From NCBI GenBank assembly GCA_019873645.1, contig JAIOAX010000018.1, positions 32,087 to 96,086 of the forward strand: a stretch of 64,000 nucleotides of DNA, read 5' to 3'. The position numbers and the translations under genes are program-made. This DNA is from Chloroflexota bacterium. GTDB taxonomy: Bacteria > Chloroflexota > Anaerolineae > B4-G1 > SLSP01. Under the pieces are notes generated by a model that saw nothing but the letters and a program-made list of their open reading frames with translations, searched no databases and had not been told where the DNA came from. Shown in pieces: positions 33,235 to 42,424 of the stretch (positions within the stretch are counted from its first letter, which is position 1; every line of letters starts with the position of its first letter).

Positions 33235-36186
33235 TCATTGTACAGTCAGCGTTTCACAGAATGTCCACATATCGGCACCCTCTACCCAGAGCGTCCGCAC
33301 ACCGGTTGTCGCATCGTATAACCCCAGGCGCAATGTCGCCGGGCCGATGTAAGGATGCTGCCAGGTCAGCACGTGCGCGTCCACAAGAATTTCTCCGGCC
33401 AGCCAGCCGGGCGTTGGATGCAAACCGTTCACCGGCTTACCGTCATGCTGTGCGACGATGTTGCCATCTTCACCGACTAGATGGGTGAAAACAGTGAGGT
33501 CTTTCCCTGCTGCCCCCTCGTTAGCGCGCCAAATCAGGGTGACGGTGAACGGTTCGCCGGAGCGCAAGGTGAGACCCGGTTCAATGTCCACCCCCAGCAG
33601 CGTCGCCACATCGCCCGCTTGCGCATCAACGGGATAAGTCACCGGTGGGACGATAAAGCTGCGCTCGCCCACGGATAACGTCACCGCGCCGACCTCGATC
33701 TGCCGGCCATCGCCGATCACGAGCACCTCCGCCGCTCCAGCTTCAGCATCCGGCGGAACAATGATGGCGCTGTGCACCAGCAACGGACGGCCTTCCGGCA
33801 AAGGCGGCAATCCCTCAAACAACGCCACAGAGGCCAGCTCGCGTCCGCTTTGCCACAGCGCCAGCCGCACGCCTGCCGGGTTGATGCCATCTGCCGTCAC
33901 CTGCCAGCGTGAGGTGACATACAGGGTTTGCCCTGGATAAAGTGTGTTAGCAGATAGCGTCGTGGTGTACAAGCGCAAGCCGGAAAGTATTGCCGTCACC
34001 GTCTCCACAACGTCTGCACCCACCCAGGGCGCGAGGACGGGGGTGACTTCGCCCAGGGCAAGCGCCGGAACTGGCGGCGCGCCCGCGCGCACCAGCGACG
34101 CCGGGACAGCACTATCGGCCAGTGGATAGACGCCCACCTCCAGGCGGTAGGCGCGTGGTAATAGTCCAACGGGCAAAGGGATGAGATGGTATGTCGTCAC
34201 CGGCTCACCAGACCACAGATCGGTAGGGCGCAGTGCGCCGTCCAGCAGCCGCGTATCTGCGCCCGCCACCAACGCACCGTTCTGCGTATACAGACGCAGC
34301 GCCGCCGCGTAACGCACAGAGGCGCGCGCGCCGTCCCAGCACAGGCTCACCGGCAACACTGCGCCGCTCACCGGCGTCGCCAGAAAAGCCGCGCCGACCA
34401 GACATGGCGACTCTCCCTGCACACAGGCCGCTGGAAGCGGAACGCAATCCGGCATCGCCGGTGCAGACAAAAGCGTATAACGTTCCACAAAGACGCCGTG
34501 GAATGCCTTGCGGCCTGCAAGCCATCCCCCCCACGCCAGGTTCGCCCGCACCTGTCCGCGCGGATCAAGGGCGTCGCGCTGATAATCCAGCAGATAGACA
34601 TGGGAATTCGAGTGCGCCATGGCGCGCAACGCCGCAGCCACGGCGCGATCATCCGCCGGAGAGGGCAAATTGACCAGATACGCCGTGCCGACATCGTACT
34701 GTTCCAATGACCAATCCGTGTGTGGCGCGAGTACGATATCACCGGGAAGGGCCACAGCGCGAATGTAAGCCGCCGCCCTGCGCACATCGCTGCGCGCATA
34801 CACCGGCTCGGTGAGATAAGCCCGCAAACCCAGGAGACTCGTCGCCAACACGGCGGCGAGGAGCGTGCCGCGCAGCCAACGCGGGACAGCGCGCGCAGTT
34901 GTCAGTGTCGCCGCCAGCAACCAGCCCCCCACTACAAAGGGCAACACGTAACGCGGATGCGCCTGCGGACTGAACACCCACATCAGCGCGGCGGTCAACA
35001 GAGGCGGTAGCCAGGCAACAGAGAGCTTGGTAGTCGGGTAGTCAAGTAGTCGGATAGTTGGACGATTTGCTGATTCGCCGATTTGCTGATTCGCTGATTT
35101 GCCGATTTGCCGATTCGCTGATTCGCCGATTCGCTGATTCGCCGATTCGCCGATTCGCTGATTCGCCGATTCGCCGATTTGCTGATTCGCCGATTCGCCG
35201 ATTCTCAGGTTTTGAGCCACCAGGGCGATAAGCAATAAACTTCCCAGCAACACCGAAGGGCGCGTCAAAAGCGGATCGGTCAGCGCTTCAGGAAGGCCAA
35301 CAGTATGAAAGATGCCTAACAACCGCGCCAGATACCCCAACGGGATCGGCTCATCAAGAACGTTGCCGAGACCGGCCTCGGTTTTCAAGCCCGTGGCGCC
35401 GGCCAGGAGCACAGCTATCGCCCACGGTGCAGCCAGAAGCGCCGTAAGCCCAACGCTGTACAGCCATTGTCGCCACGCGCGCCGATCCTGGTTGCGGATG
35501 AGCCGCAGGAATAGCACAAAGTTCGCCCACATCACCGCAATCATCCCGGCGTAGTGGGTGAGGACAAAGGCAGCCTGAATTAAAGCCAGGAGCGTCGGAT
35601 TGTAATCTGCAGCACGTCTTTTATGTGATTGTGCCGGCCATACCTGCGCCAGCAATGCCAGCATCAGCAGCGGCAGAAAGGCGTAAGCGCGCACTTCCTG
35701 ACCATAGATGATGAAGGGCGGCGCCAACGCCGTCAACAGCGCGGCCGCACGTCCGGCGCACCGATTCACCCGTCGGCAGATGAAAGTATAAACAGCGGCC
35801 GGAAGTAAAGTGGCAGCCAATGCCGAGAGATACCGCGCGGCAAACGGCGTGCGTCCTGCCAGACTCACCCATACTTTAAGGACAAAGAAGTACAGCGGCG
35901 GGTGAATGTTTGCCGCGCGATCCGCGATAATCTCCGCCCACGTAGACGTCGCCAGATGCAAGCTGATGCCCTCATCCCACCACAGCGATTGCGCATCCAG
36001 GGTGAGAACGAGCAAGCCGAAAGTAAGCAAGCATGGCAATACGGGACGTAAAACGTAAAACGTAAAACGTGAAACGTAAAACGTGATGCGTGATGTGTGA
36101 TCTGCAAGGCGTAGAGCCTCAGACGGCTTGGGCGATGTCATTGCGCTCTGACTTTCAGAAATGCCACACCTGCTGAACAAGAGCAT
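33235..36186 (-). CDS. GT-C family membrane glycosyltransferase (PMT/ArnT-like) with C-terminal domains
   Basis: 983 residues. N-terminal GT-C fold with the acidic first-loop motif LWWDEGIS, then NIHPPLYFFVLK and about 11 helices. A soluble C-terminal half (from about residue 560) has beta-sandwich segments, including TLYPGQTLYVTSRWQVTAD and GEPFTVTLIWRANEG, which also appear in the protein at 47486-49816. Residues about 325-382 are an octapeptide repeat tract (GESANQRI-like). Near the N-terminus SRITFYVSRFTFYVLR comes from the AAACGTGAAACGT word. Start 36186 shares one base with the metG stop (TGATG), so translation is probably coupled. Predicted to use a polyprenyl-phosphate sugar donor. 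Confidence 0.87.
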   Translation of the reverse strand: MLLFSRCGISESQSAMTSPKPSEALRLADHTSRITFYVSRFTFYVLRPVLPCLLTFGLLVLTLDAQSLWWDEGISLHLATSTWAEIIADRAANIHPPLYFFVLKVWVSLAGRTPFAARYLSALAATLLPAAVYTFICRRVNRCAGRAAALLTALAPPFIIYGQEVRAYAFLPLLMLALLAQVWPAQSHKRRAADYNPTLLALIQAAFVLTHYAGMIAVMWANFVLFLRLIRNQDRRAWRQWLYSVGLTALLAAPWAIAVLLAGATGLKTEAGLGNVLDEPIPLGYLARLLGIFHTVGLPEALTDPLLTRPSVLLGSLLLIALVAQNLRIGESANQQIGESANQRIGESANQRIGESANRQIGKSANQQIGESANRPTIRLLDYPTTKLSVAWLPPLLTAALMWVFSPQAHPRYVLPFVVGGWLLAATLTTARAVPRWLRGTLLAAVLATSLLGLRAYLTEPVYARSDVRRAAAYIRAVALPGDIVLAPHTDWSLEQYDVGTAYLVNLPSPADDRAVAAALRAMAHSNSHVYLLDYQRDALDPRGQVRANLAWGGWLAGRKAFHGVFVERYTLLSAPAMPDCVPLPAACVQGESPCLVGAAFLATPVSGAVLPVSLCWDGARASVRYAAALRLYTQNGALVAGADTRLLDGALRPTDLWSGEPVTTYHLIPLPVGLLPRAYRLEVGVYPLADSAVPASLVRAGAPPVPALALGEVTPVLAPWVGADVVETVTAILSGLRLYTTTLSANTLYPGQTLYVTSRWQVTADGINPAGVRLALWQSGRELASVALFEGLPPLPEGRPLLVHSAIIVPPDAEAGAAEVLVIGDGRQIEVGAVTLSVGERSFIVPPVTYPVDAQAGDVATLLGVDIEPGLTLRSGEPFTVTLIWRANEGAAGKDLTVFTHLVGEDGNIVAQHDGKPVNGLHPTPGWLAGEILVDAHVLTWQHPYIGPATLRLGLYDATTGVRTLWVEGADMWTFCETLTVQ
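35063..35205. repeat. 8-bp tandem repeat (ATTCGCYG) inside the GT-C gene
   Basis: Longest copy in the window, roughly 18 units of GATTCGCC/GATTCGCT/GATTTGCT. The coding strand reads ESANQQIGESANQRIGESAN. A preceding word tract (GTAGTCGGGTAGTC, about 35030-35058) is translated as RLLDYPTTKL. Confidence 0.92.
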
Positions 36187-37964
36187 CAGTCCCCAGATTC
36201 CAAACGTGCAAGTTCTTCTGTGATAACCCTATCATCGAGTTTTTTGAACAGTGGACTGGGTTGGCTTAAAGGACGACCGGCGGGCAGGGTCTCGAACGCC
36301 CAGCGTCCACAGGCGGATGTCGCGTCATAACGCAGCACGGGGTAGCACTGCCCCGCGGACTCAACTTCCTCGATGTACTGACTGCCGAAAAGCTGATCCG
36401 TGTAACCGAGCAACTTATGTAGCTTCTCCGCCGAGAAGGGCAGGAACGGCGCCAGCAACACTTTGAGGGCATTGATCACTTGTAAAGCTACGTAAAGCGT
36501 TGTCCCACTTGCAGCGCGATTCGTCTTAATCTGCGCCCACGGCGACTTTACCTCTAGGTAACGGTTCGCTTCGCGCGCCAGGTTCATCGCCTCGGCCAGC
36601 GCGGCGCGGAAACGTCGTCCCGCCAGGTGCGCGCCGACGGCGTCAAATGCGGCTTCGGCCTGCGCCAGCAACTCGCGGTCCACATCGCTCAGCTCGCCCG
36701 GCTCAGGCACGGCGCCGAAGTGTTTGTGGGTGAACGAGAGCACCCGATGCGCCAGGTTGCCCCACACCCCCACCAGCTCGCCGTTGTTGCGTTGGACAAA
36801 ATCGTCCCAGTAGAAGTCGCTGTCGCTGGTTTCCGGCATCACGACGGTGATATAGTAACGGATGGCGTCCGCATCATAGCGTTCCAGTAAATCGGGGATC
36901 GTAATCATCCGTCCGCGGCTCTTAGAAAATTTCGCGCCCGACAGGTTCATGAACTCGTTGGCCGGCACATCATAAGGCAGGTTGAGACGCTTCGTGGGGT
37001 CATCCTCATACAGACGCTCCACTCCCATCAGCTCGGCCGGCCAGATGATGGCATGGAAGGGGATGTTATCCTTGCCGATGAAATACACCGTCAATGCCTG
37101 GGGGTCGTACCACCATGCCTTCCAGGCTCCAGGCTCGCCGATCAGCCGCGCCCACTCGATGCTGGCAGAAAGATAGCCGATCACCGCTTCAAACCAGACG
37201 TACAGACGCTTTCCGGCGTAGCCTTCAAGCGGCAGGGGGATGCCCCACTCGATGTCACGGGTGATGGGCCGTCCCTTGAGACCGCCTTTGACGTAGTTCA
37301 GCGAGAAATTGAGCACATTGGGACGCCATTCTTCTTTGCCGGTTTGCAAGTATTCCAGGACGCACGGTTCCAATTTTTCCAGGTCAAGGAAGAAGTGCTC
37401 CGTTTCACGGATAACCGGCGTTGCGCCGTCAATCTTGCTGCGCGGATTTTTCAATTCCAGAGCATCCAGCAACCGGCCGCAGTTATCACATTGGTCGCCG
37501 CGCGCGTCAGGATAACCGCAATGTGGACACGTCCCCTCGACATAGCGATCCGGCAAGAACTGCTGTGAGACTTCGGAATAGTACTGTTGCTGTTTCTGGA
37601 CGTACAGGTAGCCGTTGCGCAGTAGAGCCAGGAAGATGTCTTGCGCAACCCGGTGATGGTTAGGTGTATCGGTATGGGTGAACAAATCATACGTAATACC
37701 AATGTCGCGTTGCGTATCGAGGAAACAGCGATGGTAACGCTCAAAGATCACGCGCGGGGCAACGCCCTCCTTATCAGCGCGCACGGTGATGGGCGTGCCG
37801 TGCGAGTCCGAGCCGGAAACCATCAGCACATCGTTGCCGGCCAGCCGATGATAGCGCGCGTAAATGTCGGCAGGCAGGTAAGCGCCGGCAATGTGGCCGA
37901 TATGCAAGTCGCCGTTGGCATAGGGCCAGGCGACGGCAACCAGGACTTTCTTTTTATCGTTCAT
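36186..37964 (-). CDS. metG: Methionyl-tRNA synthetase
   Basis: 592 residues. HIGH motif ([15 protein letters not shown]), KMSKS as [10 protein letters not shown], and a zinc knuckle [18 protein letters not shown] in the connective peptide. The anticodon domain is C-terminal; the separate tRNA-binding (EMAP-like) domain found in longer forms is absent. GGAGGAG upstream of the ATG. First gene of a pair with the GT-C gene. No T-box-like leader was recognised upstream. Confidence 0.97.
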   Translation of the reverse strand: MNDKKKVLVAVAWPYANGDLHIGHIAGAYLPADIYARYHRLAGNDVLMVSGSDSHGTPITVRADKEGVAPRVIFERYHRCFLDTQRDIGITYDLFTHTDTPNHHRVAQDIFLALLRNGYLYVQKQQQYYSEVSQQFLPDRYVEGTCPHCGYPDARGDQCDNCGRLLDALELKNPRSKIDGATPVIRETEHFFLDLEKLEPCVLEYLQTGKEEWRPNVLNFSLNYVKGGLKGRPITRDIEWGIPLPLEGYAGKRLYVWFEAVIGYLSASIEWARLIGEPGAWKAWWYDPQALTVYFIGKDNIPFHAIIWPAELMGVERLYEDDPTKRLNLPYDVPANEFMNLSGAKFSKSRGRMITIPDLLERYDADAIRYYITVVMPETSDSDFYWDDFVQRNNGELVGVWGNLAHRVLSFTHKHFGAVPEPGELSDVDRELLAQAEAAFDAVGAHLAGRRFRAALAEAMNLAREANRYLEVKSPWAQIKTNRAASGTTLYVALQVINALKVLLAPFLPFSAEKLHKLLGYTDQLFGSQYIEEVESAGQCYPVLRYDATSACGRWAFETLPAGRPLSQPSPLFKKLDDRVITEELARLESGD

Positions 37965-38018
37965 TGTGCTCCTCCTTGATCAGATCCCTTGAAAGTATAA
38001 CTGAAGATAGAAATAAGA

Positions 38019-38045
38019 AAACCCGCCAGCGAGGCTGGCGGGTTT
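38019..38045 (-). terminator. Intrinsic terminator after rpoD
   Basis: AAACCCGCCAGC, loop GAG, GCTGGCGGGTTT (12-bp perfect stem) followed on the minus strand by TTTCTTATTTC. It lies between the rpoD stop (38149) and the metG start; 38046-38148 holds no gene. Confidence 0.88.
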
Positions 38046-38148
38046 ATGCCGTGTTCCGTGCGTCACGGACCGTTGACGCTTCAGGGGGCCTCGCTCCCCC
38101 AGCGCCACGGCAGGCAACGCATCATCATCATGCCGACAATATATCGCT

Positions 38149-39357
38149 TCATCGCAAATAGTCCTTCAAATCGCGGCTGCGGCTCGGATGGCGCAGCCGC
38201 CGCAACGCTTGCCCTTCAATTTGCCGAATCCGCTCGCGGGTCAGACCGAATTTCTGCCCGACCTCTTCGAGGGTGTAGCTTCTCCCATTATACAACCCAA
38301 AGCGCATCCGCAAAATGCGCACTTCACGGGGGCTGAGGGTGGTCAAAACTTCCTCAATGCGATCCCGCAACATGCCCTGATAGGCAGTATCAGGCGGCGT
38401 GGGTGTGCGGTCGTCCTCGATGAAGTTGCTCAGCTCGCTGTCATCGTCTTCACCCACAGGCCGCTCCAGGCTCAGCGGCTGCCAGGAGACGCGCATCATC
38501 CACTGCACCTTGCGCGGTTCAAGGCCCATTTCTTCCGCCAGTTCCTCCGGTGTGGGACGGGTGCCCCGTTCCTGTTCGATTTCTTGGGCCCGACGGTACA
38601 GCCGGCGGATCCGGTCGCTCATGTGCACCGGCACGCGGATGGTGCGCCCCTGATCGGCGATGGCGCGGGTGATCGTCTGGCGAATCCACCACGTCGCGTA
38701 AGTGCTGAAGCGATAGCCGCGCTGGTACTCGAACTTTTCGACGGCCTTCATCAGCCCCAGGTTGCCCTCCTGAATCAAGTCCAGGAATGGCACGCCGCGC
38801 CCGATGTACTTCTTGGCGATGCTGACGACAAGGCGGGTGTTGGCGCGGATCAAGTGATCGCGCGCATCAACGCCTTCACGCAGGATTTCTTCAAGGCAGG
38901 CGCGCTCATCCGCCGTATAATGTCCGTCATTTTGCAGTAATCGCTGCGCTTCACGGCCATGTTCGATTTTCTTCGCTAAGGTCACTTCCTCGTCATTAGA
39001 GAGTAACGGCACGCGCGCCATTTCCCGCAAGTAGAGCGCCACCGTATCGTCCACCCCGATCCCGTCGAGGCCGTACATATCGCCATCCCAGGCTTCGATT
39101 TCTTCATCGGCGATATCGTCAAAAGAAGGTTCCTCTTCAACTTCGATATCTTCTACATCAACATCGGCTTCTGAGTCTGCGTCTTCGGCCTCTTCATCCA
39201 CAGCGGTTTCAACCTCGACACCCGCTTCCCGCAGTTTTCCTACGATAACATCCGGTGGCACTTCTTCTTCCGCCGTCCCTAGAGCTTCCAAAACATCCTC
39301 TACGACCAGAAATCCTTGAGTCGCAGCCTTTTCCAGAAGGTCCTGAACAATGTCCAT
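38149..39357 (-). CDS. rpoD: Primary sigma factor (RpoD/SigA)
   Basis: 402 residues. Region 1.1-like N-terminus, a long acidic linker ([22 protein letters not shown]), then region 1.2 ([16 protein letters not shown]), region 2 ([41 protein letters not shown] and [17 protein letters not shown], listed as regions), region 3 and region 4 with the helix-turn-helix [23 protein letters not shown] 39357 with AGGAG upstream is chosen over TTG 39369. Consistent with TTGACA/TATAAT-type promoters seen throughout the window. Confidence 0.96.
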   Translation of the reverse strand: MDIVQDLLEKAATQGFLVVEDVLEALGTAEEEVPPDVIVGKLREAGVEVETAVDEEAEDADSEADVDVEDIEVEEEPSFDDIADEEIEAWDGDMYGLDGIGVDDTVALYLREMARVPLLSNDEEVTLAKKIEHGREAQRLLQNDGHYTADERACLEEILREGVDARDHLIRANTRLVVSIAKKYIGRGVPFLDLIQEGNLGLMKAVEKFEYQRGYRFSTYATWWIRQTITRAIADQGRTIRVPVHMSDRIRRLYRRAQEIEQERGTRPTPEELAEEMGLEPRKVQWMMRVSWQPLSLERPVGEDDDSELSNFIEDDRTPTPPDTAYQGMLRDRIEEVLTTLSPREVRILRMRFGLYNGRSYTLEEVGQKFGLTRERIRQIEGQALRRLRHPSRSRDLKDYLR

Positions 39358-39474
39358 AGGTCTCCTCAATAGAAACGGTCCGATAGTCTTTAGTCCGGCG
39401 TCGAATGGTTTTTGTCATTCAACGGCCAGAGCATCAAACATCTCCTGTCTGTTGATCGTTATCAGAACGGTCAG

Positions 39475-39984
39475 TCAGGATCTGTCAGTCTTCTCAACTA
39501 AAGTGCGCAATACTTCCCAACGGGGGTCTACAGGCGTCGTGTCACCACAGGTACATTCGCCCAGATTGATGTTGCCACCACAGTTAGGGCAAATTCCCTT
39601 GCAATCCGGCGAACAAATCGGTTTAACCGGCAAGCCCAGCCAGGCATATTCACCGATCAGCGGCGCCAAGTCAGTCCATCCATCCTCAGCGACACGCACG
39701 GGACGTTCGGGGGTCAGATCTGCGCCGGGGAGACTGATGGTATCCTCCAACTCGATGACCACAGGCGCGTAAAACGGTGTCAGACAACGGGTGCACTCGG
39801 TTTTGACTGAAGCATCGAGTTGTCCCTCGACCAGAATCCCGTAAGCAACCCGTGTGAAATGGAGTTTACCCTTCAGAAAACCCAGATCGAGGTCATCAAT
39901 GATGGTGTTGCCGATATCGAAAGCGATAGTTTCACGACTGCCCGGTTTGGCATGAATGAATTCGGAAAGATTGACCTTTATCAT
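39475..39984 (-). CDS. DUF177 (YceD-like) protein with Cys cluster
   Basis: 169 residues. DUF177 core TECTRCLTPFYAPV and a C-terminal cysteine cluster CSPDCKGICPNCGG ... GECTC that may bind zinc. Homologues are linked to 23S rRNA and ribosome maturation and usually precede rpmF, but no L32 gene follows here; instead rpoD lies 117 nt downstream. GGAGG upstream of ATG 39984. Confidence 0.93.
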   Translation of the reverse strand: MIKVNLSEFIHAKPGSRETIAFDIGNTIIDDLDLGFLKGKLHFTRVAYGILVEGQLDASVKTECTRCLTPFYAPVVIELEDTISLPGADLTPERPVRVAEDGWTDLAPLIGEYAWLGLPVKPICSPDCKGICPNCGGNINLGECTCGDTTPVDPRWEVLRTLVEKTDRS

Positions 39985-40019
39985 CGCACGGGTTCCTCCG
40001 ATGACCCGTCAATAGCAAC

Positions 40020-40048
40020 ATTATAACATAACTGAATCTATACGTCAA
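40020..40048 (-). promoter_or_regulatory. Strong sigma-70 promoter of the DUF177-rpoD unit
   Basis: TTGACG (40048-40043), 17 nt, TATAAT (40025-40020), 36 nt upstream of the DUF177 ATG. Confidence 0.8.
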
Positions 40049-40064
40049 GATTTTGTTAAAATCA

Positions 40065-40652
40065 TCAAGCCGGGTCAACCTGGATTTGAATCACTTCCGG
40101 CGGCATCCCCGGCTCCAAAATCAGATGCGCCAGTGAGGGAGGGTGGGGGGTATTGAAATACGCGGTACGCAACGCAGCGCCGGGGTTGATCAGGAGCGTC
40201 TTTCCCCAGTGCGCCTGGTAAAAGCGGTGGGTGTGACCAAAAACGATGATGTCGGCTTGCGGGAAACGCCGCAGCAGCGCCCGCGCCACAGCCCGGTCAT
40301 AGGCCGGCAATGTCCAACGGCCACGGAGGTTTTGTAGCAGCATGTAGGCTTTCCAGAACCAGGTGGTCAGCCCGATTTTATGGCCGTGGATCAGCCCGAT
40401 ATGGAAGCCGGCGACCTCGATTTCAACAGATTCGGGCAGCGCTGCGCCACCCGAAGAACGGTCAAACACGTGATAGTTGCCACGAACCGCATAGACGGGC
40501 GCCAGTTCCTGTAGCACATCTAATGCCCAGGGTTCATCCACATCGCCGGCGTGAAGGATGAGATCAACCCCCACAAGGGCCTGCAAGACCGGTGGTGGGA
40601 TTTCTGAGGCCCGATAGGGAATGTGAGTGTCGGCGATTAAACCGAGACGCAT
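40065..40652 (-). CDS. Metallophosphoesterase, YfcE/MJ0936-like
   Basis: 195 residues. Ordered metal ligands: LIADTH (D, H), LHAGDVDE (GD), VRGNYH (GN-H), LIHGHK (GH) and VFGHTHR (GHTH). These are the five blocks of small calcineurin-like phosphodiesterases. The ATG lies only 4 nt after the U-tract of the acpP terminator and has no SD, so initiation is unusual (leaderless or read-through). Confidence 0.93.
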   Translation of the reverse strand: MRLGLIADTHIPYRASEIPPPVLQALVGVDLILHAGDVDEPWALDVLQELAPVYAVRGNYHVFDRSSGGAALPESVEIEVAGFHIGLIHGHKIGLTTWFWKAYMLLQNLRGRWTLPAYDRAVARALLRRFPQADIIVFGHTHRFYQAHWGKTLLINPGAALRTAYFNTPHPPSLAHLILEPGMPPEVIQIQVDPA

Positions 40653-40655
40653 ACG

Positions 40656-40683
40656 AAAAGGCCACCGTTGCGCCGGTGGCCTT
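40656..40683 (-). terminator. Intrinsic terminator after acpP
   Basis: AAGGCCACCG, loop, CGGTGGCCTT (10-bp stem) with four U on the minus strand, 21 nt after the acpP stop. Confidence 0.85.
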
Positions 40684-40703
40684 CAAAAACACAGGGGAAA
40701 AAA

Positions 40704-40949
40704 TTACTTACCGGCGGCCATACGTCTCTCAACGTAGTCCACGGCTGCTTGAACGGTGGTGATACTGCGGGCATCCTCATCGGAAATACGCCCACCGAAT
40801 TCGTCCTCGAAAGCCATAATCAATTCAACCAGGTCCAGAGAGTCGGCCTTTAGATCGTCACGAAAGCTTGCTTCAGGTGTTACTTTATCCGGATCGGTCG
40901 CCAAAATCTCGACGATAATTTTCTTCACGCGGTCAAATACATCACTCAT
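40704..40949 (-). CDS. acpP: Acyl carrier protein
   Basis: 81 residues, acidic and helical, with the 4'-phosphopantetheine serine in [20 protein letters not shown]. Normal ACP length. ATG 40949 follows AGGAGGAAGTGACA. Transcribed alone from its own promoter with its own terminator; no fab genes are adjacent. Confidence 0.97.
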   Translation of the reverse strand: MSDVFDRVKKIIVEILATDPDKVTPEASFRDDLKADSLDLVELIMAFEDEFGGRISDEDARSITTVQAAVDYVERRMAAGK

Positions 40950-41022
40950 TGTCACTTCCTCCTCAAACTCAAGATGGATGTTTGGCTTAATTCATAAATG
41001 CAATTTTGAAGCAGTATGGCTT

Positions 41023-41050
41023 ATTTTATCCCGTGCACCTTAAAAGTCAA
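41023..41050 (-). promoter_or_regulatory. Promoter of acpP
   Basis: TTGACT (41050-41045), 16 nt, TAAAAT (41028-41023), about 75 nt upstream of the start. Confidence 0.7.
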
Positions 41051-41065
41051 GAACAAGCCTGATGA

Positions 41066-41234
41066 GGGTACATTTCAGAACAGGGGCGGTTTTTCTTAAG
41101 TTTTCTCTTCTCACCCTCTGCCCCCGCTCTCCCCGTACGCGAGGAGAGCAGGGGGATTTCTCAAAGGGGGACTTTGGGCAGCGAAGCCGCTCAGAGTCCC
41201 TCTCTATCTTTTTTCCCCAAGTTGAAAGGCCCCC
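41066..41234. mobile_element. MITE-like foldback element, copy 2 (decayed)
   Basis: Left end GGGTACATTTCAGAACAGGG matches copy 1 (30095) over 27 bp with four mismatches. The right end, AAGTTGAAA near 41220-41229, corresponds to the right end of copy 1 but the outermost bases have diverged. Inside, hairpins CCCCCGCTCTCC/GGAGAGCAGGGGG (about 41121-41156) and GGGGGACTTTG/CAGAGTCCC. It lies in the 354-nt acpP-fni intergenic region, which holds no gene. Confidence 0.55.
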
Positions 41235-41239
41235 GGTGA

Positions 41240-41267
41240 TTGACGCTTTGCGACTTTACGCTATAGT
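41240..41267 (+). promoter_or_regulatory. Promoter of the fni gene
   Basis: TTGACG (41240-41245), 16 nt, TATAGT (41262-41267), just outside the foldback element. Confidence 0.7.
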
Positions 41268-41303
41268 GTCACGGAATAAATAACCGAAGCAGAGGCGAAT
41301 CGA

Positions 41304-42332
41304 ATGTCCAACCATCAAACCGGCATGCGCAAAGACGAGCACGTACGCATCAATCTGGAAGAGGATGTTGCTTGTGATCAAATAACCACAGGTCTGGAAC
41401 GGTATCAGTTTATTCACCAGGCCGTGCCGGAATGTGATCTCGCCGACGTGAACACGAGCCTTACTTTCCTGGGGCATCGCCTGGCGTTCCCCCTGTTGAT
41501 CGCTTCGATGACCGGCGGGACGCAGTGGACCGGTGCCCTCAATCGGCTGTTGGCAGAAGCCGCACAGGCAATGGGCATCGGTATGGGACTTGGCTCAATG
41601 CGGGTCATGCTAGAAAAGCCGGAAACGGCTACGACATTCCAGGTGCGGCGTTACGCCCCTGACATTTTGCTCCTGGCAAACCTGGGCGCCGTACAACTGA
41701 ATTACGGTTACGGCCCGGATGAGTGCCGCCGCATTGTGGAACTTGTGGAAGCCGATGGCCTGTTCCTGCACCTCAACCCGCTGCAGGAGGCCCTGCAGCC
41801 TGAAGGCGATACCCGTTTCAGCGGGCTGTTACGACGGATCGAGGCGGTGTGCCACGCGCTTGAGGTACCGGTGATTGTCAAAGAGGTCGGCGGCGGGTTA
41901 TCGGAACACGCGGCGCGGCAGCTCGTCAATGCCGGGGTGGCCGGGTTGGATGTTGCGGGGGCCGGCGGGACTTCATGGAGCCAGGTCGAAATGCACCGTG
42001 GGCAGAATGGGATTCAACGTGCAGTCGCCGCAGTCTTCCGCAACTGGGGCATCCCCACGGCGCAATCGCTACAGATGGTGCGCCGGGTCGCGCCGGACAT
42101 ACCGTTGATCGCCAGCGGGGGGCTGCAAACCGGCCTGGACATCGCCAAAAGCCTGGCCCTCGGCGCCGACGTGACGACAATGGCCGGCGTGTTGCTTCAG
42201 GCCGCAGCGCAGTCGCCGCAGGCGCTCTTTGAGCGGCTGGAGATCATCCGCCGCCAACTGACCATCGCTATGTTTGTGGCCGGTGCACCCGACATCCCAC
42301 GCCTCAAACATACGCCGTTGTTGCTCATCTGA
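41304..42332 (+). CDS. fni: Type 2 isopentenyl-diphosphate delta-isomerase (FMN)
   Basis: 342 residues. Recognised by RKDEHVRINLEED near the N-terminus, ASMTGGTQ, GIGMGLGSMR, LFLHLNPLQEALQPEGD, VPVIVKEVGGGLS and DVAGAGGTSWSQVE, plus IASGGLQTGLDIAKSLALGAD for FMN phosphate binding. Interconverts IPP and DMAPP. The prenyl synthase gene follows on the same strand, so the pair supplies isoprenoid precursors. Confidence 0.96.
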   Translation: MSNHQTGMRKDEHVRINLEEDVACDQITTGLERYQFIHQAVPECDLADVNTSLTFLGHRLAFPLLIASMTGGTQWTGALNRLLAEAAQAMGIGMGLGSMRVMLEKPETATTFQVRRYAPDILLLANLGAVQLNYGYGPDECRRIVELVEADGLFLHLNPLQEALQPEGDTRFSGLLRRIEAVCHALEVPVIVKEVGGGLSEHAARQLVNAGVAGLDVAGAGGTSWSQVEMHRGQNGIQRAVAAVFRNWGIPTAQSLQMVRRVAPDIPLIASGGLQTGLDIAKSLALGADVTTMAGVLLQAAAQSPQALFERLEIIRRQLTIAMFVAGAPDIPRLKHTPLLLI

Positions 42333-42350
42333 AGATGAGACGTTATCGAA

Positions 42351-42415
42351 AATAACCACGGAATTCACGGATCGCACAGAAGAATCCGTGTCATCTGGGA
42401 AATCTGTAGCCTTCG
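42351..42415. repeat. Dispersed inverted repeat (AACCACGGA type)
   Basis: ATAACCACGGAATTCACGGAT ... ATCCGTGTCATCTGGG between fni and the prenyl synthase. Same design as the AACCACGAAT elements, with a variant word. Confidence 0.55.
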
Positions 42416-42424
42416 GAGGTAGAA

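Noticed and set aside
35063..35205. CRISPR array
   Set aside because: The repeat unit is 8 bp, tandem and without spacers, and there are no cas genes.
37965..38148. T-box or other riboswitch before metG or between metG and rpoD
   Set aside because: Only the rpoD terminator hairpin is visible; no T-box motif or specifier loop recognised. The same holds upstream of proS.
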